Positions 11,201 to 23,200 of a stretch of DNA of 64,000 nucleotides are shown piece by piece. This DNA is from Mytilus californianus (taxonomy: Eukaryota > Mollusca > Bivalvia > Mytilida > Mytilidae). The stretch covers positions 121,362,771-121,426,770 of the forward strand of contig NW_026262581.1 in assembly GCF_021869535.1 (NCBI RefSeq), written 5' to 3'. The translations under genes were made by a program, and so were the position numbers. The notes below the pieces were generated by a model. The model did no database searches. It was not told the DNA's origin and saw only the letters and a program-made list of their open reading frames with translations. The stretch's first letter is position 1, and the number at the start of each line of letters is the position of its first letter.

Positions 11201-14200
11201 AGATGCATGATTTTTTTATTAGTTGTTAGTGGCTTTGAACAAGCTGTCAGTAACTGCGAGTACTCTCAGATCTGTACTTAGTGTCTTTTTGTTGTTTGGA
11301 TGTACAAGTACCCGGCCACTTCCACTTGTAATTGTAGTATTTGTATTTGTATCCATCTGATGAGTTAAGCCTCTTTCAACTGATTTTTATAGTTCGTTCT
11401 TATGTTGTACTGTTACACCACTGTCCCAGGTTAGGGGGAGGTTTGGGATCCCGCTAACATGTTTAACCCCGCCACATTCTGTATGTATGTGCCTGTCCCA
11501 AGTCAGGAGCCTGTAATTCAGTGGTTGTCGTTTGTTTATGTGTTACATATTAGTTTTTCGTTCATTTTTTGTACATAAATTAGGCCGTTAGTTTTCTCGT
11601 TTGAATTGTTTTACATTGTCATTTCGTGGCCTTTTATAGCTGACTGTGCGGTATGGGCTTTGCTCATTGTTGAAGGCCGTACGGTGACCTATAGTTGTTA
11701 ATTTCTGTGTCATTTGGTCTCTTGTTGAGAGTTGTCTCATTGGCAATCATACCACATCTTCTTTTTTATATTTACGCCAGTCCAGTATGGAGATGCTGCT
11801 TCTCATCTCCTGCACATTGATTAAGACTGTATTCTCTTGTGTGTTCAATTTAGTGCAATGTATTACTGTGTTAGTGCTCTGTTTTAATGTCAATTTAGTT
11901 TACTTTTCTGTGCTTTGTTTCAATGAATATGTAGTGTAACTCAAAATTTAGTGCTTTGTTTCAAAAAATGATTACTACAATTTTAATATATTTATATTTC
12001 AATTGATATTATTTACTTGTATATATTAATGTTTTCACCTAAATAATTTCAATTGCTTGTGAATAACATTGTGCCTATAAATTCATATTGTGCTTTTGAA
12101 TATTATTTACACACAATGTGCTATGAAATTATTAAATAAAATATTGTAATATAAACTATTCTTTTTCTTTATTTTCCACAAGATTTACCTGGATTTACCT
12201 TGGTTCATTAGTTTAGTGTTGTAACAACATAATCCTACATAATCCCATTGTTTACATAAAAATTCTGGGAACTCCAACATAAAATTTTACTATTTTACCT
12301 ATAAAATTCAAAATGTAGGAATAGCCAGAATAAACCGTTCTCAGTGGTATGCAATTTTTCTCGAGTAAGGATTTAAATGTCACTTTTTCATATCAATATT
12401 TTTCACGACTTATCTCTTTTGCCAAAACATTTCCTTTGCATTCTTAAGCGCTAAAACCAAGTTATATAACTGAAAGGCAAATCTGAGCATACTTTAATTC
12501 CGTAATGTAAAATTTAAAGTTCACGGAAAGCCTTCGTAATTAAAATCCTACAAAAAACATTTGAAACATGGAACTATATAGCAAATGAAATTGTTTTTCT
12601 TAACTTTAAATTTCTAATTCTATGTAACTTGCTGAAGAGTAAATATTAACACTTTTACAGTACCAATTAAATATATTTGTATTAGGAAGACAATTTTTAT
12701 CCGGATATAAATATAGATTCCACCACTGTATCAAGTGTGTTACGATATTTCTCCACTCAAAACGTAATACACGAGTTAGAGTGGTGGAATCTGTTTTTCT
12801 TATGATTTTTAGACAATATCTAATCAAAGTTTATTCTTCCTTTTTCAAAGATTTGCAGAAAGTTAAGTTCTTTTTATGCGACGTCATCAGGTATGGTCGC
12901 CTTTTTTCATGACTTCACAATAGAAAATTCAGATTAAACCAAGAAAATTTGACGTCATAAATGAATTTCGACCAATCATTTCCCGAGAAAAAATTTTTCT
13001 CTAGAGGTGAAAAATATTTTTTCTCACACCGATCGAGAAATGTGAAAATTAGAGAATGGTCCTCTTAAAACACTATCAGTTTACCTTTATTATTATTATT
13101 GAAATGAGGAGCTATTTTCTGGCCCTTGAAATGGCAAAAATAGTAAAACTATTCAAGCCTTTCAAAATAATTTATAGAATACATGAACAGTTTGATAAAA
13201 TATGAACACTTAAGTGTAAATGTGTCACTTGACTGTATAATGCGATGTCACCATGATCTCATAATCATGTAGAAATTGACATGTTGTGCCTAAAAGGGCA
13301 ATTTTACGCATAGCTTTTTGAAAAAAATTGATAATAGCCAAGGTTTTGCACAAAAAGATATTTTAACCACATCAGCTTCTTTGTAAAATGCATCTTGTTA
13401 CAAAAGAGTAAAATAACAAAAATACCGAACTCCAAGGAAAATTCAAAACGGAAAGTCCTTTATCAAATTGCAAAATCAAAAGCTCAAACACATTAAACGA
13501 ATGGAAAACAACTGTCATATTCCTGACTTGGTACAGGCATTTCCTTATGTAGAAAATGGCGGATTAAACCTGGTTTTATAGCTAACTAAACCTCTCACTT
13601 GTATGACATCCCATAAAATTCCATTCAGTTATATTAAAATCAATGTGTGAACAAAACAAACAGACATTATATGAAAAAATGTCAAAAATAGGGGTACAGC
13701 AGTCAACATTGCGTTATAATTTTAATTACTATAAAACAAACAAAAGATATTAAAAAATCAATTACAATATTCTAAAATGAGGCCAGTGTGGTGGTTTTTG
13801 CAGTTTTGCAATAAATTCAAGAAGTTTGAAGCCCTAATGCAAACTTGAGGATGCAAATATTTAAAGATAAAACGTAGAGACTCGTATAATAATGCTATCC
13901 GGCAATGCGTATCTTGGATTATGCGATATACCGGGTGCCTCCTTACCCTATGCTGACAGATTTTTACGGATCAACAGTATCTACGGTACGGTGTATAATA
14001 GACACCATGCCTACCGCAAGCTCTGAAACCCATGAATACTCGTTGCCATCCAGCAATAATGGGTTTCTTCTAACATTACATTTCACATACTCGTGGTTTA
14101 TATAGTGATATTTACATTTTGCATGTGGATTTTCTTCAGTATATAGTATCGAAAAGTCAGTTGTGCAGTCACTTTGACGTCAAAAACATTTTGAAATTGA

Positions 14201-17200
14201 CATATTTTACAGAAAATTACCATTTTATGCATAGCTTTTTGGTAAAGTTGGTTATAAGCCAAGGCCTTACTAAAAAAAAATAATTTCTCATTAACGTCAT
14301 CGTTCAAAATAATTGGTAGCAAATAATCTTTTCGGGAAAAGCATTGGGTCATATTTAGGTATTTTGAAATGATTGTATCCCCGAATAAGGCTATTATGAC
14401 AGATTTTGCATGAAATGCCAGAAATTTGAATGTAATTGTGTGTTTTTTTGCTGTGCATGTACTGATTTTGTTTCATGGATGGATACCCCATATCCTTTGT
14501 TTTTTCTATTAGGACATAATAAAAAAAACTACTGATATATGACAAACTTATTTCTTGTGAATACATGAAAAATGTTATTTGATGGATGTATTATTTTTTT
14601 TTTTTTTCGAATTCTTGTGGACCATAAATTGGCCTTCCGCCTTTTAACTTTGAAGTGGAATTAAACATATATTCTTACAGGAAGCCATTGATTTCTGTAA
14701 ATAAATTTTAGAGTACGTGTACAGCATAATTGAAAATAATAATGTATTACAAAAACAATTTACTGATTTACTCAAAAATAAAAGAAACTGTTTATTTTAG
14801 AAAACAAGATGTCCATAGATACTGTCCACATCTGTGAAAACCTTTTTTCTTTTAACAATTGACAATCTAGGGTTATTTGGTACGGGGACCGCACGATCAA
14901 TATAATTACCTTCTCTTTAAATTAATAAATTGGTTTCCAAACTGTACTTCTGTGAAAGAAGCTGAACGTGAGATCTTTCTTTTATACAAGAATTTTGGTG
15001 ACCTCGAAATGCCTTGTTCTTTATTTGCAGGATACTATTGCTACACATGTTCTGCAGAGTCATATTTTGATGATGTTATAGTTCATTTATCACACTTTCT
15101 AAAACACTTCTTTTCAGGTTTTTTTCGAAATGTCACCTCAAATATCCACAGGTATAAAAGATCCCAGCAAGCCTTCTGTGCAACAAGATTAGAACCACAG
15201 TGTTGTCTTGGAACAAATTGTTGTAGTCCAGACTTTGAAGGGTGTTGTTGTGATGAAGCCTGTGTATGGTTAGGTGACTGTTGTCCTGATTACATAAGTA
15301 CTTGTCAGGCAGGTAGGCAATGTTCAACATGATGAATCAATATACAAATTATACAATTCATATATATTTTAGTAAAATAGGTTTATCATTCCGTATATTC
15401 AAATCAAACATAAATATACAGATTTTTGAAGAATTCATCTTATTTAATTGACATCCATCCGTAGTCGGTTTCTGAGACGCTATACTTACAAGTGGACATA
15501 CATTCAAAAAGCATGGTTACTTTGAAAAAATTCTCGAAAGCCAATGAACTATCTCTGGGTTTCTATCTTTATTTGTAACATGAATGGTAACTTTTTCCTT
15601 TGATCCTTTTGGGTTAACTTCTGTTATTTCTAGAGGAGTGCATTAACTGAATGATTTTTTTTAGTTATTTCACTTTCAAATCCCGCCTTTGACCGCTTAT
15701 CATAGGAAAAGCATCCATCTCATAAGTTGTTATTGCACAGTCTGGCTCCGCCTCCATAGCCTAATAAACTATGAAATCAACGACCATAAAATATCCAATA
15801 AATTTCTATAAAATATATACACAACAATTGATCAAAACATAAATTCGGGAAAAGGTTTGGGGGGGGGGGGGGGGGGGGGGGCTTAAACTAACACTTTTCT
15901 AGTCAAACTTGCCAAACTTATCCTAAATAACAAATGGTTCCATACACTTGATGCAAATGAAAGCTAGAGGAGAGTAACAAACAGGAATAACGTGGTCTCT
16001 AAACGAAGAGGCGATATTGATAAATTGGTTGACACTTGTTTTAGCGTGTAATACTCTGACATGTTCTTTCCATTTTTCCTCTGTCGACTTATAATTGTTA
16101 TTGGCTCCTTTTACCTAAAACTAAAATAATTGAAGTATAACTCCACAAAAACCACATCTTGTTTCTTATTATTTGTTTTACCAATCTCATTGCACGTCAA
16201 TCAAAAATAGAAAATAATGTAGCTTGACTCCCTCAAAAGTTCCTAGTATTTCCACGACTCATAGTAAGATTTTGTAGTATTCGGTCTGGGTTTGAATATC
16301 TTATACAAACAAGATCGATTGTGATAATTTTGTAAAAAAAAATGCCTGGCTCTTTTCATAACACATTATAGTTAATATATATTTTTTTTTATTTTTATTT
16401 TATAGGGCCGTGTAACCAGTACACCCTCATTGAAAATGAAGAAAAGAGGTCTGCGGGATATATTACGCATATTTCAAAAGATATACCCATCAGTGATGAA
16501 TTATTAAATGAAACATGGTACAGAGTAATAAGTGACAATGGAGAAATAATGCCTACATATCCTCCTGGTACATTGCATTGTGGTACAATTAACCCAATCT
16601 GGCTAAATGGTTAGTGTAGTGTTGTTTCGAGGTCTAGTTGTACTAAATTTGCGAAAGAAAAAACTTTATCTGATTACCTTCTTACTTTTAATTTACACTT
16701 TGCATGGTAATGAAATATATTATCACGGAGCAATTGTCTTCCTTTTTTCATAGGAAAGTAGATTTTACTTAATTTAAAAATGGTTAATCTCAAAACAAAC
16801 AACACCATAGAAAAATACTTTTTGATAAGTTTTAACGCATTTCTGAATATGTTTTCCCAAATTTAACACGCCTTTTCTTAAACACATACAATATTATGAT
16901 TTTTTCAGGCTCGTTGCCAAACGAAGGGGAAGAAAATGTGACACTAGTTGCTTGTAAGCAGACACAAAACGACGTTTGTGAAGAAGAAATCGACATAAAA
17001 ATTATGAACTGTTCTGGGGGATTTTATGTTTACTATTTACCTAATACGACGACAAACTCAGCCTATTGCTTTGGTAATTAATACGAACTTATAAGTTCGG
17101 AGATTGTTTCCTTGTGGAACAGAATTTTCTTAAAATCCAATAAACAACCGTTACCAACTGTAAATAGAAATTCATGCCTGGTTTCAAATATTCGATTTAA

Positions 17201-20200
17201 AAGTTTAAACGACCTTAGGTTTAGTATATTTTTTTATAAAGAAATGATTTTCAATCAAACCCCACGAAGAAATAATGAAATGTATATCTTTCCTATTTTG
17301 ACTTACTGAATAGAGATATTTATTTTGCAAGAACTATAGAAACTAATCAGGTTAGATTATATATTTTATGTATAAAGGTCAATGTGATCTATAAATCTTT
17401 TTTAAAAATCCGGAAGAAGATTCCAATGTATGGAGTCTCTACACCAACATTAAAGCCTTCTTTAATTGTGTGACTTCGAGCGGTTAATTTGCCGACTTAT
17501 GTTTCAAATTGTATGGTAGCGTCTTATGTCAGATCAAATAGTGATACTCAAAGAAAAGCAAAAAATGTTTGAGCTATTTAAAATATTTGATGTTGTCTAA
17601 GTGAAAAGCTGTATTGTCAAAAGGGCATTAGCTGTCAAATTCAAGTTCACCGATTTGACTCAAATTCTCATATTTTATTTATAACATACTAAAACGAATA
17701 TCAAAATTACAAAAAGTACAAAAGAAACAATTAACAATTCATAGGCTCGCTGTAATATTTCAACATTTTGTATGTATTTTTGACCAGAAGCCATCTAACT
17801 TTCCATCGCGATGACCTTCTAAGACTGCCGACGGTCATATAACCCGATATAAGCATAAATATGAATAGATAGCGAACACGTTTATTGGATTTTTCAAGGT
17901 CAGTTTGAATTCATGTTATAGGTTAAAAATATATTTAAGCACCGTTGTACCTGTATAAGACAGATTTTTGTAGGCGAGATCAGTAAACGAAATGTTTATT
18001 CCTGGTGGCTCATTGATTCACTTTTCAATGTGACATTCTTTTCTTTTGAATAAACAAGCCACATGATGAACACATGCGTACCCATCTCCTCTAAAGGTCA
18101 AATTAAATGGTTGCATGAATACTGATTCAAATGAGTTCAATTATTGACTTGCATGTCAATAATACACCAGTGATGTTTTGTTTAGCTTATTTTGACAAAA
18201 TTGAATATTATTTCGTTATTCCGCTTTTATAAATTAAAAAAAAATCATATTCTATTTTTTGGTCGAATTCGTAGCTAATGCCTCTTAATAATTACTAGGA
18301 CGTAAATATTTAACAAAAAGTTTATTATGTTACAAACCTAAGGGTGCAACCACTTAAACCTTTTAAGCAAAGTTATTTTATTTGGTCGTGACTATTCTTT
18401 TATCACCATTTTGGTAACAAAAATCTCTATTGATTCATTCATATTATATATTTAGCTCTCCCAAGTTGGTGTTCTTGATAATGGTAAGTTTAGAAATGCG
18501 TATCAAAGGCATCAAATTTGTTCTGTTAATGTCGATGGCATATTTATTGTTGTGTACAATATTGCATGAGGGAACATACCTGACATAAATATCACTGTTC
18601 CATAATACAACACAGTTTTAGACAATGTTTTCTTCAGTTCTTTAGTCTTCTCTGTTAACATTACTGTATATCATTATATAATTTACATCGAAAAACTATA
18701 TACAAAAGATTATATAAACAAACATGCCATAAATTATCATACAGAACATATACTAAGATGGACTACTGTAACACATGTTTATAATAATATCGACAAAAAC
18801 ACCAATCTGCTATGTCCTAAATCCATTAAAAAAATACAGCACAGAATTTTAAATGATTTATTCGAAAATAATTTGATCCCAAAGTACGGCATCAACTGAA
18901 TCTTTTGAAGGCAGTTCTGCTATAACGACCATTGAGAAATAATGTCCACAAGACGTCCCTTTTAATGTAATAAAGTCTAAACAAATAAATCTTTATATAA
19001 TAAATCATCTACTTTTATAAGATTTAATACATTTTTAGATAATAGGTGAATTATCGATTCTTTCTTGTCTTGGTTTCGAAATCTACTTATAGTCACATCC
19101 GTGGTCCTATAAACCAACAAAGACATAAATCACCGAAACAATGATAATAACGGGTAGTGTGATTACAGAAAAAATATTAGCGATAACCTTACTTGTATTC
19201 TTAGTTATGATTTACTTGTCATTTGAATTATCAGATATAACCCAAATATAAACCTTAATGGGTAATGGTCGTCAAGTTCAAAATCTATCATTGGATTGCC
19301 CAGATTTATACATTGAAATAATAGTGAATTTAGTCGTCAGATTTTTAGAACCAATATAAGAAATTGCCATAAAAGTGTTAACCATTGTTATCTAATAATG
19401 CATATCAATTGGTAAAATTAAGAACTTGCAATTTTTTTGTAGGAGATGGCCCCGTTCTCTGTGACGATGGTTTGTCATCTGAATCCGGATATTATCCAGG
19501 GTGCACATGTATGTATAAATATTTTTTTTTATCATAACTTACTGCATATTTAAATTGCAAGATTTTGATCACCAACATAAGTTTGAACTAAGTGTAAATG
19601 TAATGCTGCAAACGGATAATACATGATAACGGACTGATGTTGTATGACCTGCATTGGCATTATGAACTTCCAAAATCATCACTTTTTCAAAATGAATGGC
19701 ATTTCCTTTCCGAGATATAACTTGAAAGATCGTAGTCTGATTGTGGACAACTTTTCAAAACAGCAAAAAATGTTTATTCAATACTCTTGCTATTGCGTTT
19801 CATATACATGTAATAGTTCATTGCCATTTATTTAACAAAAATAGGGTAACATAAAGAACCCTCCAATTACAGTTATTTTGGTTAAATAAAGTAATGAAAG
19901 TACAATTCTTCAGATGAAAGTATCTAAGTAATTATTGGTTTGATAATGTAAGGGTTCTACATGGAAAAGCAGGAGGATAAGAGTTGCCTCTCTTTGTTCG
20001 TATCAACATTTTATCATGTGTAAAATAGAATTTGTAATAAAAGATAAAAGATAAAATATAAATATTTTATCAACTAGATTTGGCTAAATTGTGACAGTTG
20101 TATAGTTTATCCATATAAAAAAACATTTACCATATCTACTGACCCAGCAAAATAGTATCTTAACACCATAGTTAATTTTTGACAAAATATAATAGAGAAT

Positions 20201-23200
20201 GTACATGCATACATATATATATGATACTATTTATCACAATTAGTACAACACAATCATATGTAACAATGAACATCCAACATTGAATAGACCCTGCTTTGTA
20301 CAATGTAGCATGTTATAAAATATAAATGAATGACCAGAGTTTGTATATATGTGCTGATTGCCATTTTATTTTGGTGTACATTTAGGTTATCTCCCTCAAT
20401 TCGAAATTTTGGCCTGCATCTCATTTGGATTTATTATGTCTGCTTTTTTATATAGGTATTTGTGTCAACAGATTTATGTGTTACTATTGTGTCAAAGTGA
20501 TGTTGCATCATTGTGTACTAGTATATTATTGTCTCTTATGTTCCTGTTCCAGTGAATATACATGTATATTCCACAAAGTGTTTTGTCTTGAGTTGGTTTG
20601 TTAAATATTGAAGGTTGTATCTACGGTAAAATGATTCGTATTATATATATTATATACAAAAAGTATGTACTGTAAATGCTAATATGTAACCTCTTATACT
20701 TTTACATTTATATTAAAATCTACATTGCATTCATATAAGCACATAAAAATGAAGCGATCATATAAACTTTTTTCAAATTTCCTAAGGGGTCCAAGCATAC
20801 ATTAAATGTAAAACTTACAAGTATGAATAAAAATGTACAGTAACATTTAAAGAAATTTATGTCATTGACTGCTAAAAAAATTAACTAATAGTTGAGCAAA
20901 TTTTGAAAATAAATATAAATAAATTGATCAACTTTAACTTTCGGATAAGATCTTTATGATCTTGTAGAATAGTTAGGTCTTTCCACTTTTCTGTGGAAAG
21001 ACCTATTGTATTTGTTCTGATTATTATTTTTTTTTTTCCCCGCTAAATTTTGTTTTTGCGATAAATGTTTGTTTCGCAATATGTCGCTTAGATATTTCTC
21101 ATATTGTATCGTATAGTTTATACGCTTTTAAATTTCACCCTGCTAAGCCGAACCATCTGTGTGCATCTCCTTCGTAACAAAAAAAGATATCGACAAAGTT
21201 CTTTTTACAAATTGTTGGATATATCCTCAGAAATTTTGGGCTAATTTGGATCGAAGCGATTCGATGAAATTTTATAGGAGTTATCTACCTTTACAAAATA
21301 AATTTGTCGGTATGTGTTTTCAACTCATCAACCGTTAACCGTATAACCCTGGAATCTTTTTATTTGAGGCTCCTAGGTCCTAACTTAGAAAATGAGGTCA
21401 AGGTCAAAGGTCAAGGTCAAGTTCTCAATGTTGACTTTTGCTTGTTTTTGCATTTTCTCCTACACTTTGAAAGATACATATATAAGAACAAGTGCAAAAT
21501 GTCTGCTTTTATGTAATGAAGATATGTTACATTAGGTCTGATACAATTTAATGGCATCTTATAGGAGTTAGTGCCCCTGAAATGTCTTAATATAAGGTTA
21601 TTTGATTATTACTTCAACTAAGTTCATTATAAAGCCATATGACCTTGTACAAAAGGTTAGGTGACATATGACCTTGAAAAATGAAAACCGGAAGTGACCT
21701 TGAGAAAACCGGAAGTAGTCATTTTTGCACTTTTTTCATATAAAAGTACTCAGAATCCATATATTTTGTAATTTAATTACATTTACTTATCACTTAAGAC
21801 TAGAAGTGGCTTTCTGTAAACCGGAAGTGGTCAATTACATCCGGGTTTACAGGCAAAAGTATATAGAAACTATATATTTTTGGAATCAGTGTGAAAGAAG
21901 CTATCATATGAGACCGGAAGTAACATCCACTTAACCGGAAGTAGCACATTATCTCCTTTAGTTCACTTTAAAGCAGATCAAAACCATTTATTTATCGCAT
22001 CAGTCTGAGGAAACTAGCTTCTTTGATGTGGAAAGACCTTCAATTGTTCTCTGAACAAATGGTTTTTAATTCTTTTTGGTTTAGGTAGAGTAAATTTGTG
22101 AGTATGGTATAAACGAAAATCTTCTTCAAATTTGTTAAACATTTAGTAGTTAAAATTGTCAGGAGCTAACAAAAATATATCAAAAGGCCAAAATTACATC
22201 AAAAACTTATATATTCATAAACATATTTTCACAAAAAGTTTTATAAAAGTTTATTTTACAATAATGACTGTTTAACTGAACACTTCATAGTACTGTACTG
22301 ATTATGTTAAGCTGGATCTTTTGTCCAAAGCTACCAATAGAAAGTTGGCCACCTCACAAATTGTGTCTGGTGTTTACAAACAGTAATTTAAACAGTTCAT
22401 CCTCATAAAGTTAATGCGTATGTATGTTCTTGCCTTCAACTGTAGAAATCAGGGTTTGTCCCTCGGTGGAATAGGCAGGACACTGAATCAAAAGATGCAT
22501 CTCGTTCTCAACAGCTCGATTAGTGCATGCTTTGCAGAGTCTTTCTGATATAGGTTTTTGGCGGTAACGACCTACATTTTGTTTGTATTTCTATTTCTAT
22601 AGAAAATGTACCACTTTTGAGTTTTGAAATAACAGATCGTTGCTTTGATAACATAGTTTTGTTTATGATTTTTTCCTGATAGTGACTTTCTTTAATTTTG
22701 ATATATGTCCTAAGTTTTGGCATCCCGTTCACATTAGTTTTCCATTTCTCTGACCCTATATCTTTTAGCTTTTTCTTAACAATGTCTATAAAAGCTGTCA
22801 CTCCTAGACTAATTGTACTACTTTCTTGATAGTATTGTGATAGGTCTCATTTGTCCAAAATTGCCTTCACTTCAAATGACCAGCTATTCCTGTGACTATT
22901 TTGTTTGTCCCATAAAAATATCTTTTTCGGTAATCGGCTTTCTAGCATTCTTATAATTTTCAACCATAATCGTATCATGTTAATTTGACGTCTAATTTGC
23001 ACGTCAAACCAGCATGTTTCTCCTATAAGATAGGGTAAGGGTGACCTTTTTCCGACTCCCAATAATGTTCTTATTGCTATACATTGTAGTTTGTCAGTAA
23101 GGTCCATATTTTTGTATCCCCACACATATATATATATATAATTCGTCTCAAATTTAGCCCAGCAATGTCAGCAAATTTTTGTTCTTTCCTCAGCGGGATT

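Larger units (their letters stand above)
9699..12336 (+). mobile_element. MULE-type DNA transposon in intron 1
   Basis: The left end at 9699-9735 and the right end at 12310-12336 are inverted copies sharing 'tctggctattcctacatttt'. Similarity continues inward: 'atgttgtt', 'aggtaaat' and 'cctgtggaaa' at 9800-9860 reappear inverted at 12175-12240, giving terminal inverted repeats of roughly 150 bp, a length usual for MULEs. Flanks suggest a 9-bp target duplication (gttctcatg at 9689; gttctcagt at 12337, two bases changed). Inside are a broken Mutator-like transposase, a short tandem repeat and a nested family A copy. About 2.6 kb in all. Confidence 0.75.

Noticed and set aside
14877-15117. In-frame extension upstream of the somatomedin-B exon with its own ATG.
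   Set aside because: A good acceptor (TTTTCAG) lies at 15111-15117, the extension has no family similarity, and exon 1 joins at the right phase.
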